NCBI GenBank assembly: GCA_002726935.1
Contig: PBTC01000036.1
Coordinates: 1 to 48,451, forward strand
Length of the DNA stretch: 48,451 nucleotides
From: Candidatus Saccharimonadota bacterium
Lineage (GTDB): Bacteria; Patescibacteriota; Saccharimonadia; Saccharimonadales; Saccharimonadaceae
Direction: 5' to 3'
The notes beneath the pieces were generated by a model that saw only the letters and a list, made by a program, of their open reading frames with translations, was not told where the DNA came from and made no database searches. Below are positions 31,726 to 40,341 of this stretch, piece by piece (position 1 is the first letter of the stretch; each line of letters starts with the position of its first letter). A program made the position numbers and the translations under genes.

Positions 31726-33294
31726 GTGGCAGCTTCTTCAGTTCATAATGATTCAGAATTTCTTTTACTGCTTGGCCGACTCGGCGTAACCAGTCTTCAA
31801 AGTAAAACTCTGGATCGCGATTTCGCTAGCGGCTTCGCATCTTTACCAGAATTGCAACGCGAGCTTTTTGTTGCAATGCTTTCTGCAAAATACAGATTGC
31901 TCTCTCCTCAATCACAAGACTTCATTAAAACCAGTATTCAAGCAATCTTTAACTCAGAAGAGAAGCAGTTTTTCATTAACAAGAATGAGTTCTGTTTGTC
32001 ATCGAAGGATATTGACGGGCTGACCCAGGCTGCTTCCTTTGATACTCGAATAAAACTCGCCCAAACAATGTTGACCAACTGGCGCTCTGGTAACGGGGAG
32101 ATTGATGCGGCCGCTCTTAAAGATCTGGAATCAGACCTCCTTGATACAGGGAGGCTCGATGAGATGCTTCGTTTCCATGCATTGCCTTTTGAGACCTCCC
32201 CTGGATTTGACAAGAAGGTAATCTCTAAGCTGGAGCGCTCAGGGCAACTGATCTCGCTTTACGACGAAGAAATCGGAGAGGCTCACAGAATCCTTACCGA
32301 AGACGCTTACTTCTTTTTCGCCAAGGAGTTTGCGAAAGCGCCATTCGACGGGATGGCTGTTGTTGATGGTATTCCGAATGGCGAGCTTAGCAATTTTTAT
32401 CTGGAACAACCCTTTGGAATCCTGGTGATAAAGTCACCGACGGATCGTTCTTTCATGTACACATCGGTCACGGATAAGCTATATTCAAATACAGGCGACG
32501 ACGTTGAGTCCTTGGTTTTTGTTCGAGATAGAGATGATCGCAAATCTTTGCTCTATGCCTTGAGCAATGAGGGTGCATACTCTTTCATTTCAAAGCATCC
32601 GAGATTCAGTCCTAAGATGATGCAGCCCTCCGCAGACGAGCGCAACCCAATTAATGCACTTTTCAGCTTGGCGAATAATCCTGCTTACGCATCGTATTTC
32701 AAAAGCGATGAGAACGGCAGCACGAAGGATCTTTTAGTTAACCTCGAGACGAGGCTTAGAGAAACTCTTTATGATTGTTTGCGATCACCTTGCAGAAACT
32801 ACTATCCGCTGTTCGGCCGTTTGCAGACCGAGGTTGAGAAGATTTCTGACCCGGTGACGTTTAAGCATGCTAGCCGGTGCTGCTTTAAGGTGGCAATGGA
32901 GAGCCCTAGCCGACTGGTCCGTGGAGCTGCCTTGAAGTTTTTTACTCCCACCGTGGAAAATATTGCTCAGTTGGAAACAATTGCCAGAACAGATGAGGAT
33001 CTCTCAACTCGAGCCATGGCGGTCGAGAAAATTCTGAGCCTTCGCGTAACCTCTGATTTGGGGATCTACGAGGACGAAGATCAGGTGGATGGCTGGCTGG
33101 AAAAATTAAATGCTATCAACATTTCAAGTCTTCTCGTATCGATAGAAAAGGATCTAAAGACAAATGACGATGTGGCCGTGTATAGCACAATGTCCACCTG
33201 CCCATCTTTAGCGAGGGCGCTCAGGTCGGCGGCGGGAATGCCAGATGTCGGTAGCAAAGCAAAAACACCAACTCGAGGCTTTGGAGTTTCCTGA
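31726..33294 (+). CDS. unknown 522-aa protein with HEAT-like C-terminal repeats
   Basis: Starts at GTG 31726 with AGGGG upstream. No family recognised for the front part, which is helical and soluble (LLLLGRLGVTSLQSKTLDRD). The region about 380-470 (SPSRLVRGAALKFFTPTVEN then LETIARTDEDLSTRAMAVEK) has the period of HEAT/ARM-type helical repeats used for protein contacts. The C-terminus is basic and ends GFGVS. It stands as a single gene followed by a strong bidirectional terminator. Confidence 0.7.
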   Translation: MAASSVHNDSEFLLLLGRLGVTSLQSKTLDRDFASGFASLPELQRELFVAMLSAKYRLLSPQSQDFIKTSIQAIFNSEEKQFFINKNEFCLSSKDIDGLTQAASFDTRIKLAQTMLTNWRSGNGEIDAAALKDLESDLLDTGRLDEMLRFHALPFETSPGFDKKVISKLERSGQLISLYDEEIGEAHRILTEDAYFFFAKEFAKAPFDGMAVVDGIPNGELSNFYLEQPFGILVIKSPTDRSFMYTSVTDKLYSNTGDDVESLVFVRDRDDRKSLLYALSNEGAYSFISKHPRFSPKMMQPSADERNPINALFSLANNPAYASYFKSDENGSTKDLLVNLETRLRETLYDCLRSPCRNYYPLFGRLQTEVEKISDPVTFKHASRCCFKVAMESPSRLVRGAALKFFTPTVENIAQLETIARTDEDLSTRAMAVEKILSLRVTSDLGIYEDEDQVDGWLEKLNAINISSLLVSIEKDLKTNDDVAVYSTMSTCPSLARALRSAAGMPDVGSKAKTPTRGFGVS

Positions 33295-33360
33295 GTCTTT
33301 TCATCCTCCTGGCCATATCCACTATGATTTTGGGCGGCAAGGTTAATATCTTGGCAAACA

Positions 33361-33385
33361 AAAAAAGCCCTTGCGGGCTTTTTTC
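33361..33385. terminator. bidirectional intrinsic terminator
   Basis: A-run, AAGCCC (33365-33370), TTGC loop, GGGCTT (33375-33380), then TTTT. It lies between converging genes. Confidence 0.9.
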
Positions 33386-33408
33386 TTCAACCTCGGACTG
33401 GAATGGTT

Positions 33409-34092
33409 TCAGCGGGATAAGGACATCTTGTTGTTTCTGGCCTCAATGCCTTGAAGGATCTGCAAGGACGCGTTGTTGCTAATCAGCTTTAGCGTGTCTC
33501 TGCAAAACGAGGATTTAATGGGCACTGACTCATGCCCGCCAGTCGCATCAAAAACATAGATTTTTGACGGTCTAGAAAAAACTGAAACTGCATCATCAAG
33601 AGCGAATCTTCCGCACCTAACAATATCATTGCCGTTGGGGCCAACTTCCTTTCGGAAAGTCGAGAGGGTTGCAGATTCTAGCAAGCGGCCCACTAAAACC
33701 ATTTCCTGGGGGTCAACCATCCCCTGCTTAAGGGCGGGGTTAATTGAATTCGTGTGTGTCAGATCGTTTGCGAACTCATATATCTTCGAGTACATGCGCT
33801 GCGCCCCAACAGATAGCTCTTGAGCCTTAACAAGGATACGGCTGTCATTAATAATGCCGACGCATGGTCTTGTGTGATCCCCGTTTGTTGGAACGACTCC
33901 CACTTTGTCAAAAACAAAGCCTACAGACTGTTTCAGACTGACCGCATTCATATAAGTAAGCTTCTGCTGTTCAGATCGCGCCAGTATCAATAAGCAACGG
34001 TTAATTTGATCCACTTCCGAAGGCTTTGGGAAGGCCCCTGTTTCATAGCTCGCGGCAAGTTTTTCTTTGACTGTTTGGATGAGATTTTTCAT
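33409..34092 (-). CDS. unknown 227-aa protein
   Basis: ATG 34092 (MKNLIQTVKEKL) is chosen because GGAGG lies five bases upstream; the frame is open to an earlier ATG at 34140. No family recognised. Main parts are a helical front, a strand-rich middle (VGFVFDKVGVVPTNGDHTRP) and a rear with CGRFALDDAVSVFSRPSKIY. No export signal. It is divergent from the two small genes at 34254 and 34529; a perfect palindrome lies between them. Confidence 0.65.
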   Translation of the reverse strand: MKNLIQTVKEKLAASYETGAFPKPSEVDQINRCLLILARSEQQKLTYMNAVSLKQSVGFVFDKVGVVPTNGDHTRPCVGIINDSRILVKAQELSVGAQRMYSKIYEFANDLTHTNSINPALKQGMVDPQEMVLVGRLLESATLSTFRKEVGPNGNDIVRCGRFALDDAVSVFSRPSKIYVFDATGGHESVPIKSSFCRDTLKLISNNASLQILQGIEARNNKMSLSR

Positions 34093-34201
34093 TTGAGCCT
34101 CCATTTGCATTGAATTTACTCGCAAGCACAAAAAAGCCAAAGAAATATGCGTGGCAAAAAAGCATCCTAAAAACCAAGCCTAAGTGGCTGGTTTTATACA
34201 C

Positions 34202-34213
34202 ATAGTCGACTAT
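34202..34213. promoter_or_regulatory. perfect 12-bp palindrome between divergent genes
   Basis: ATAGTCGACTAT, 41 bp upstream of ATG 34254 and 110 bp from ATG 34092. Its place suits an operator acting on the plus-strand pair. Confidence 0.4.
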
Positions 34214-34253
34214 TTGGATTATTGTTGAAAATCGTTTTCATAAAAGGTTCTCC

Positions 34254-34544
34254 ATGTACATAGCATCGATAATATCGTCCGACAATGGCGTCGAAATTTC
34301 ATATGATCCGACAAAAGAAGGTGCTGTAAGAAAAGCTCGTCAAAAGCTGTCAACTAAGATGGGCGTTAATTTAGAGGAAGTTGAAGGGTTCTTTTTGTTT
34401 GATGATGAGGCCCTGGCTGTGGACTTAATGCAAACCGATTTGAGCGAAGAAGAAATTGAAGGTAGATGTGCGCTGATCTCTGGTGCGACCGGCACCGATC
34501 AGATCATCCGAATGTTCGAAGCGGAGTTATGTTGCCAAGTCTAG
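34254..34544 (+). CDS. unknown 96-aa acidic protein
   Basis: No family recognised. Begins MYIASIISSDNGVEISYDPT, with a lysine-rich helix (KARQKLSTKMGVN) and an acidic helical rear (TDLSEEEIEGRCALISGATG). A CAG/AAAGG-type weak ribosome-binding site precedes the ATG. The next gene starts 16 nt before its end, so the two are coupled. Confidence 0.6.
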   Translation: MYIASIISSDNGVEISYDPTKEGAVRKARQKLSTKMGVNLEEVEGFFLFDDEALAVDLMQTDLSEEEIEGRCALISGATGTDQIIRMFEAELCCQV

Positions 34545-34915
34545 ATCAATTTAAGGCGGTTCACGGCCGCCTGCTCATGATGATGCCTGGCGAGAAGGTA
34601 ACCACAAGCGACGAGGGGTTCTGGCAGTCGTCACTTAGCCTTTTCGAGACGTCTAAAGAAGATGTCCTTGTGCTGCAGTTTTGTATTGCTGAAGCTGAGA
34701 AAGATTCGATCTCTACTCGCTTGGATCTCGTTTTCTATCAAGAAGATAAAGTATGTTGGCATACTGAAATATCGATGGCTTCCGAGGGTAAGTCGATGAA
34801 CGAGATCTTAGAGGTCTGTAAGACACGTTCCCTGCCGGTAGATGCTGCAGTCAAAGCCTCGATATTGGTGCCCGCGGCTATAGCGATTAAGCGCGCGAGC
34901 GTTCAAATCAGCTAG
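34529..34915 (+). CDS. unknown 128-aa protein coupled to the 96-aa gene
   Basis: ATG 34529 (MLPSLDQFKAVHGRL) is taken as start since the upstream part of the frame duplicates the coding region of the previous gene. The protein is mixed alpha/beta, with a strand pair (DVLVLQFCIAEAEKD, TRLDLVFYQEDKVCWHTEIS) and a small-residue helix at the end (AAVKASILVPAAIAIKRASV). No family recognised. Its stop overlaps the convergent helicase gene by four bases. Confidence 0.6.
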   Translation: MLPSLDQFKAVHGRLLMMMPGEKVTTSDEGFWQSSLSLFETSKEDVLVLQFCIAEAEKDSISTRLDLVFYQEDKVCWHTEISMASEGKSMNEILEVCKTRSLPVDAAVKASILVPAAIAIKRASVQIS

Positions 34916-36207
34916 GCGGCGTCCCTATAGAAATCAAGCGCCCGTTGGCAAACTTTTACATCACTCATCCTTAGGGGTGAGAGAAGTCTTATACCTTCAA
35001 GCTTAGTACACCTGGACAATGCAACATACGTTTGACCTGTCGCAAAGGCTCCAGTCGACAAATTTATGTTCACCTTGTCCATTGTGAGCGACTGACTCTT
35101 GTGAACTGTCATTGCCCATCCAAGAGTGATAGGCATCTGAGTAAATGTGCCTGTAGAGACTTGTTCAATTTGCCGGGATCCAGGCTCGAGAACATACTTG
35201 TATTTTTCCCAGGTCTCAGCGGTAAGAGTGTGCTCCTGCCCTGTTTTGTCGAGTTTGACGCCGATCTCAGTCGCGGTAATTGACGTAACGATGCCAGTAT
35301 CGCCATTTGAGTAGAAAGGGAAACGGTTTCTTGTCAATACGACCCTTGCGCCAATTTTGACGTCAAGGATAGCCGGTGCGATACACTGCTCTGCGGAATT
35401 CGCGAAACTACCTTGGATGTCGGCCAGGAATCGATAGGGTTCTGACTGAATCGCATTCAGGCGTTTTTGGTTAATGCTTTGAGCAAGTGCATTCGTGGGA
35501 ACTAGGCAAACGGCGTCGTCTTCGGGTTCATGCCTTCTGTCGAGATAGCATTTGTTATTCAAGAGGGCGAGATTTTCTCTGACTCTCTGACCTACCCTTA
35601 TCTCATCAAGTAGTCTGGAAAACTCAGGATCCTTCTGGCGAAAAGGCTTAGTCAACATGATGGTTGAGAGCTTGATCTCCTCGAAAGATCTGGCCATATA
35701 AAAGAGCTCGCTGGCATAGCCATTCTTGTCGTAATAGAGCGCCTCGTCTTCGCCGATCACAGGGGTTGTTTGTAGAAGGTCGCCTACAAAGACGACGGAG
35801 AGGCCTCCAAATGGTCTGTCTACGCCCCTAGCGAAACGCAAGATCGCATCGATAAGCTCCACCATGCAGGCGCTCAGCATTGATACTTCATCAATAACAA
35901 GAACATTGATGGCTTTAAGGAAATCGCGCTTTTCCTTCTTTACACCATTTAGCTGCGAGAATAGAAATACACCTATAGGTATTCCGAAAAGGGAATGAAC
36001 AGTGCTGCCACCGATGTTCAGCGCTCCAATACCGTGAGGAGCAACAAGGACTGTGTTTTTATGATGTTTCTGAATGAGCTTGATAAGAACACTCTTTCCT
36101 CGGCCCGCCCCTCCGGTTACAAAAATGGCTTGTTCCGGAGATTTCAAAAGTTCCAGAACGCGAGAATATTCTTCTGTAATCTCGATCTGATTATTATTGC
36201 TTGACAT
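34912..36207 (-). CDS. Pif1-type superfamily 1B helicase
   Basis: 431 aa. Walker A GGAGRGKS (32-39), Walker B IDEVSML (about 105-111), FVGDLLQTTPV (motif III), the Gln-rich turn TKPFRQKDPEF, and C-terminal WAMTVHKSQSLTMD with YVALSRCTKLEGI (motifs V and VI). It has the compact size of bacterial Pif1/TraA-like helicases, which move 5'-3' and remove G-quadruplexes or R-loops. The ATG lies 14 nt inside the preceding 78-aa gene. It is the last gene of the ung operon, so it would be made together with uracil repair. Confidence 0.88.
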   Translation of the reverse strand: MSSNNNQIEITEEYSRVLELLKSPEQAIFVTGGAGRGKSVLIKLIQKHHKNTVLVAPHGIGALNIGGSTVHSLFGIPIGVFLFSQLNGVKKEKRDFLKAINVLVIDEVSMLSACMVELIDAILRFARGVDRPFGGLSVVFVGDLLQTTPVIGEDEALYYDKNGYASELFYMARSFEEIKLSTIMLTKPFRQKDPEFSRLLDEIRVGQRVRENLALLNNKCYLDRRHEPEDDAVCLVPTNALAQSINQKRLNAIQSEPYRFLADIQGSFANSAEQCIAPAILDVKIGARVVLTRNRFPFYSNGDTGIVTSITATEIGVKLDKTGQEHTLTAETWEKYKYVLEPGSRQIEQVSTGTFTQMPITLGWAMTVHKSQSLTMDKVNINLSTGAFATGQTYVALSRCTKLEGIRLLSPLRMSDVKVCQRALDFYRDAA

Positions 36208-36430
36208 AAACGACCTGGAAAATATTCTCTGGCTTGGGATTGATAAAGTCTTGAGCCGGTTTCTTGGCTGCGCTGTAAGGCTTAGTCATCCACTCTTCAT
36301 TCAGGGCCAAATTAACGTATTCGAGAAATTTAGGATCACGAAGAACGCTGTCTTGGGGTATCTCAAACACCGGGTCTAAACTTTTGCCCTGTGCTAGAGA
36401 AAGCAGTGCGTTGCGTGTTCTTAAGCTCAT
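36194..36430 (-). CDS. unknown 78-aa protein of the ung operon
   Basis: No family recognised. Its front is helical and basic (MSLRTRNALLSLAQGKS); the rear holds prolines and ends VVYVKQ. It starts 4 nt after the HTTM-like gene and overlaps the helicase gene by 14 nt, so it could be a small partner of the helicase. Size and position are the only clues. Confidence 0.55.
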   Translation of the reverse strand: MSLRTRNALLSLAQGKSLDPVFEIPQDSVLRDPKFLEYVNLALNEEWMTKPYSAAKKPAQDFINPKPENIFQVVYVKQ

Positions 36431-36434
36431 ACGG

Positions 36435-38021
36435 TTATGCCCTGAGGTTGTCGTCTTGAAGCGGCGTTACTTCGACGCGTGCCGAGGTCTTCTGGAACAA
36501 CTCCCTAAAGAAAAGGCCGCTAAGGATAAGGAAAATGGCCCAGTAAACATAGGTAAGCACCTCATTGAACAGCCCAAGGGTGGGCCTATCGGAAGGCTGG
36601 ATGGGCTTTAAACCGAGATCGATGGCTAGCTGCTCATCATATAGACCGTCCCTCTCGGCATCAAAGCTCAGCATGCTAGAGGAGCCAAAGCGGTTGCCAT
36701 AGGTGTTTTGATAGGCATGAAACGATTTCATGCTTCCTACGTTCAAATTAATCCAGCTATTGCGCCCGAAGTAGTCATACTTCACCTGGCAGAGGTTCAC
36801 TCTCGAGACAATCTCGTAAAAGGGGCTGCCATTAACAGATGAGAGGAAGGTGAAAGCCAATTGAGGTTTGGGGGCCCCAGGTGGTGGCTCGACGCAATAC
36901 TGCTGCCTCGCATCATATAGGCTCTCCCAAACCGTGCAGCGATTCTGCGCGTACACGTTTGCTGCTTGAGACACAAATTTGAATTTTCTGTCCTCGCCGA
37001 CCTCTTCTATAACGCTGGCGCACTGGTGATTGGCATCGAACATGTAAAAACCCGAGGTGCTCAGCTCACCGGAAAGCTTTTCGTTGCCAGGCACCATCAC
37101 TTTCCCTACCTGGATCGCAAATAGAGCAAGGCAGACCACGAGCAGGACGTTATGGCCCCCTTGGATGCTTTTGTCGGGATTAAGGTCCCCGGTGATTTGC
37201 TTCATGGCCATCTTTAAAGGCACGTCGACTTTGCGCTGTAGGTCGAAAGCGAAAAGTACGATCAGCAAGGGAATGGTACTTAGTGGGAATCTCAGGCCAA
37301 CCACCGCCGCCGAGTAAATATGAAACAAGGAAAAAGACACGAAGGCAACCAGGCGTATCCGAGCATTCCCTGAAAGTAAGGCAAAGCCTGCGATGAGTTG
37401 AATCACGATCACCGTGTTGGTGGCCAAGATGGTCAAAGTCTCGCTATTCCCCGCGAAAGGCAGGCCTTCTTTTAATGTTAAAAAGTAGTCGCCTGAAATC
37501 CATCCCGAATCGAACTTTATAGTCGAACAAAGAAAATAGGTAAACACAAAGACTACTTTTGAAGCAAAAAATTTGTTCCGGGTGAACAGCAAGGCAAAAA
37601 GAATGACGATATCGTAGAAGTCGAAATTTAGAATTGGGAACTGAAACAATAGGGTAGGTACCGCCCGTATCAGAAACACGGCAAAAAGCATGCTCCAAGC
37701 AAGTTTTGTACGGTTTAGCGCGAGAGCTATTAGTCCAACTTCAATAGGGATCAGGGCGATAGCCATTGGTACGCGCAGATGGTTCATCCCGAACTGCGAA
37801 GTCAACCACTGGTGAGCGCTATTCAATATCGGTGCGCAGCCCTCAAAATAGGGAGGGCAGACACCGGGGCTTGCCCCCTGCACCATTGGTAATAGTATGT
37901 AGGGGCTTTGAATTATGGCACCCATCGCAATCAAGAAAAGGGCCGCGCACAATAGTCTCAAAAGAGGATGATTTAACTCCTGGTGGCCCGTCAGATTCCA
38001 TAGCCTGTCCGCATTGCTCAA
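36435..38021 (-). CDS. polytopic membrane protein, HTTM-like
   Basis: 528 aa with about ten membrane segments (for example 19-41, 80-101, 108-125, 200-222, 228-245, 250-265, 298-315 and 495-512). The N-terminal half resembles the HTTM (horizontally transferred transmembrane) domain related to vitamin-K-dependent gamma-carboxylase; SFSLFHIYSAAVVGLRFPLS is the most typical part. A large extracytoplasmic domain follows (about 320-480) with four or more cysteines, such as HQCASVIEE and RCTVWESL. The start overlaps the ung stop (ATGA). Why a membrane protein sits between ung and a helicase gene is unexplained; moderate certainty for the HTTM call. Confidence 0.65.
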   Translation of the reverse strand: MSNADRLWNLTGHQELNHPLLRLLCAALFLIAMGAIIQSPYILLPMVQGASPGVCPPYFEGCAPILNSAHQWLTSQFGMNHLRVPMAIALIPIEVGLIALALNRTKLAWSMLFAVFLIRAVPTLLFQFPILNFDFYDIVILFALLFTRNKFFASKVVFVFTYFLCSTIKFDSGWISGDYFLTLKEGLPFAGNSETLTILATNTVIVIQLIAGFALLSGNARIRLVAFVSFSLFHIYSAAVVGLRFPLSTIPLLIVLFAFDLQRKVDVPLKMAMKQITGDLNPDKSIQGGHNVLLVVCLALFAIQVGKVMVPGNEKLSGELSTSGFYMFDANHQCASVIEEVGEDRKFKFVSQAANVYAQNRCTVWESLYDARQQYCVEPPPGAPKPQLAFTFLSSVNGSPFYEIVSRVNLCQVKYDYFGRNSWINLNVGSMKSFHAYQNTYGNRFGSSSMLSFDAERDGLYDEQLAIDLGLKPIQPSDRPTLGLFNEVLTYVYWAIFLILSGLFFRELFQKTSARVEVTPLQDDNLRA

Positions 38022-38779
38022 GGCTTTTCTCCGTTGTTATTAAGTGTGTTCCAGTCAATTGCTTTCGCACCTTGGCTTTGGAGAAAGGAATTGACTTTGG
38101 AAAATGGTTTCGAACCGAAGAAGCCCCTGTTACAGGCTCCGCCTATGGGGGATGGGTGGCTTGTTTTAATGATTAGATGGCGATCAGCATTAAGGATGTG
38201 TTCCTCGTACAGTTGCGCGTGCTTGCCCCACAAAATAAAAGCCAAGTTTGCGCCCTCGCGAGCCGAAATCGCTTTAATCAGCAATTGTACGATTTCGCTC
38301 CAGCCGAGGTTGGCATGTGAGCCCGGCTCCCCGTGCCGAACGGATAAATAACTGTTTAATAGCAAAACCCCTTGTGTAGCCCAGCTTGTCAGGTCGCCAT
38401 GGTCAGGAACCGTAATCCCATTGTCGGCGTTAAGTTCCTTGAAAATGTTCTTCAAGCTTGGCGGAATCTTTGCTCCTTTGGGAACCGAAAACGAAAGTCC
38501 CATCGCTTGAGGGCGCTCAAGACCTGAAAGGTCTTTACAAAGATTGTGGTAAGGGTCCTGCCCGAGGATGACGACACGCGTGTCAGAAGGCGGGGTTAAC
38601 TCCAAAGCCTTAAATCGCTCGCAAGCCCAAGGGTAGATGCGCACCCCCTTTTCTGTCTCACCTCGAAGGGCAGCGTTGATCAATGAAAGCTGTCGATCAA
38701 TTTCCGATCCATCGTGATCCGAAAGCATTTCTCTCCATGAGCGTGGGATCTTTGTTAATGCATCGCTAGGGGTAATCAA
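38018..38779 (-). CDS. ung: family-1 uracil-DNA glycosylase with two active-site insertions
   Basis: 253 aa from TTG 38779, with GGAGA upstream. It removes uracil from DNA by hydrolysis of the glycosidic bond. Family motifs are present: GQDPYH with catalytic D75, LSFSVPKGAKIPPSLKNIF, GVLLLNSYLSVRHGEPGSHA, ILWGKHAQ and TSHPSP. Compared with E. coli Ung, about nine extra residues (LCKDLSGLE region, 79-90) follow GQDPYH. Two extra residues also lie in the loop HPSPIGGACNRGFFG, where the intercalating leucine of HPSPL is isoleucine. The first gene of an operon with the HTTM-like protein, a 78-aa protein and a Pif1 helicase; divergent from the methyltransferase gene. Confidence 0.92.
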   Translation of the reverse strand: MITPSDALTKIPRSWREMLSDHDGSEIDRQLSLINAALRGETEKGVRIYPWACERFKALELTPPSDTRVVILGQDPYHNLCKDLSGLERPQAMGLSFSVPKGAKIPPSLKNIFKELNADNGITVPDHGDLTSWATQGVLLLNSYLSVRHGEPGSHANLGWSEIVQLLIKAISAREGANLAFILWGKHAQLYEEHILNADRHLIIKTSHPSPIGGACNRGFFGSKPFSKVNSFLQSQGAKAIDWNTLNNNGEKP

Positions 38780-38843
38780 CCTGGTTTCTCCGAGAGGATT
38801 TTGGATAAATCCAATTGTAGCAGCTTTTTAATATTTGTGTTAT

Positions 38844-38857
38844 TATTTTTAAAAATA
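38844..38857. promoter_or_regulatory. perfect palindrome upstream of the methyltransferase gene
   Basis: TATTTTTAAAAATA, directly before AGGAG and ATG 38868 and downstream of a TATTAT -10-like box (38841-38846). The position fits an operator that could also act on the divergent ung operon, whose extended -10 TGC-TACAAT is about 20 bp away. Confidence 0.4.
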
Positions 38858-38867
38858 GGAGATAAAA

Positions 38868-40055
38868 ATGCAGTTAAGTCTTTTTGAGAAAAGTGTCTTA
38901 GAAGGTGTAAAAAAACACGGGACGACTGCTGGTGCCTATGAGTATGTAAGGCAATCAATGGGCTTAAGTGATCGTGACATGAGCGAAATGGTGCAAGCGG
39001 GATCTTGGGGCCAGACAAAGAAGTGGCCTCGTAAGATCCGATACCTGCAGCAAACACTAAAAGCCGCTGGACTTATCAAGTCCGGCGATAAGAGAGGCAC
39101 CTGGAGAACTACCGAAAAAGGCGACTCTGTCCTGACGAAGTCTTCGTCTGGCGACCTACAGATCGTTTTCTTCACCAATTATGGCGTAGCGCTCTGGGGT
39201 GACGGAAAAGAACTGGCAAAGCATTTCAAAGGAGAGGTGGAGATGATTATGACCTCGCCACCGTATCTGCTCAGCCGGGACCGCTCATATGGAAACTGGG
39301 GGCGAACCGAAAAAGAGTATGTTCGCAACGTTGTCCAGAATGTCGAGGCTTGGCTACCGTTATTAACCAAGAGCGGAAGCCTGGTCTTAAATCTTGGGGA
39401 GTCGACGATCCCTGGAACCGGCCAACAGAGTCTTTCAAATGAGAGGATCCTGATACAACTTGAGGACGAGCTGGGTCTACATCTGGTTCAAAAGTTTGTG
39501 TGGGAAAATCCGGTCAAGCAGCCAACGGGTTATTGGGTAACACGTGAACGCAAGCGTTGCGTGTTCTCAACTGAAAATTTATTTTGGCTTTCTTTGGATC
39601 CAAAAGTTACCAAAGCTGATAACCGCAGGGTCTTAAGGCCGTACTCCCAGGCGCAGGAACGACTAATGGGACGGTTGTCAAATTCCGATACAGAACGAAA
39701 GAGCCGACCCTCGGGGCTTACCAGTCTAGAAAAAACCTTTTATGCGGACAACGGTGGTGCCATCCCTAGAAATCTGCTTCGCATCCCGCACGAGGGTGCG
39801 AATTCGGAATACAGTCGCGAATGCAAGAAAAATAACTTGCCTCGCCACCCCGCGATGTTCCCCTACGACCTTGCTGAGTTTTTTGTGAAATTCATTACTG
39901 AAGAAAGCGACTTGGTTGCCGATCCATGTTCTGGATCTTTCAAGTTAGGTGAAGCTGCAGAAAAAAATAAGCGATTTTGGGCTGGTAGTGAACTGTTTTT
40001 AGAAAACATCTTGGGCGGTGGTCTCAGGTTCAAAGAAAAACACTTTGCAATTTAA
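38868..40055 (+). CDS. orphan DNA methyltransferase, probably N4-cytosine type
   Basis: 395 aa; TAGGAG lies before the ATG. An N-terminal winged-helix-like part (about 1-95; LFEKSVLEGVKKHGTTAGAY, and WPRKIRYLQQTLKAAGLIK) resembles Mrr/PvuII-methylase N-termini. Catalytic motif IV is TSPPY (129-133), the SPPY variant typical of N4-cytosine methylases. The S-adenosylmethionine motif lies far downstream (VADPCSGSF, about D352), giving the beta-class order. No restriction endonuclease gene is adjacent, so it is an orphan, perhaps for marking plasmid DNA or evading host restriction during transfer. Confidence 0.85.
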   Translation: MQLSLFEKSVLEGVKKHGTTAGAYEYVRQSMGLSDRDMSEMVQAGSWGQTKKWPRKIRYLQQTLKAAGLIKSGDKRGTWRTTEKGDSVLTKSSSGDLQIVFFTNYGVALWGDGKELAKHFKGEVEMIMTSPPYLLSRDRSYGNWGRTEKEYVRNVVQNVEAWLPLLTKSGSLVLNLGESTIPGTGQQSLSNERILIQLEDELGLHLVQKFVWENPVKQPTGYWVTRERKRCVFSTENLFWLSLDPKVTKADNRRVLRPYSQAQERLMGRLSNSDTERKSRPSGLTSLEKTFYADNGGAIPRNLLRIPHEGANSEYSRECKKNNLPRHPAMFPYDLAEFFVKFITEESDLVADPCSGSFKLGEAAEKNKRFWAGSELFLENILGGGLRFKEKHFAI

Positions 40056-40087
40056 CCTGAATAATTCCACTAGGAATATTATATTTT

Positions 40088-40109
40088 TTGCTGCCCTGTA
40101 CATGGTAGG
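40088..40109 (+). promoter_or_regulatory. TGTACA-type motif, copy C
   Basis: GCTGCCCTGTACATGGTAGG, preceded by TT, 30 bp upstream of the 65-aa gene. It aligns with copies A, B, D and E. Confidence 0.4.
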
Positions 40110-40138
40110 ATAAATTGTCTTCATCACTTCAGGTTCAT

Positions 40139-40336
40139 ATGACAACTACCGGTTTAGATCAGATTCTGGGCGCCGTTGGATTGGGATGCTTTGCGATCGC
40201 TTTGGCGTCTACGGTCGCCCCCTTTGCTCCCTTTGTAGGGGATATTTCGGCTTTTGGCGTGCTAGCGGTGACCGTGATTCATTCAGCAATTCCCCTTGTT
40301 GAAGAAATTGGAAGTGACGGTGACTCATTTGCCTGA
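40139..40336 (+). CDS. small 65-aa membrane protein
   Basis: ATG 40139 has AGG seven bases upstream; a TTG further up is less likely. Two hydrophobic segments (LGAVGLGCFAIALASTVAPF and ISAFGVLAVTVIHSAIPLV) joined by a short turn and an acidic C-terminus (EEIGSDGDSFA). No family recognised. It has its own motif-bearing promoter. It ends five bases before the stop of the convergent 126-aa gene. Confidence 0.6.
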   Translation: MTTTGLDQILGAVGLGCFAIALASTVAPFAPFVGDISAFGVLAVTVIHSAIPLVEEIGSDGDSFA

Positions 40337-40341
40337 GCGAA

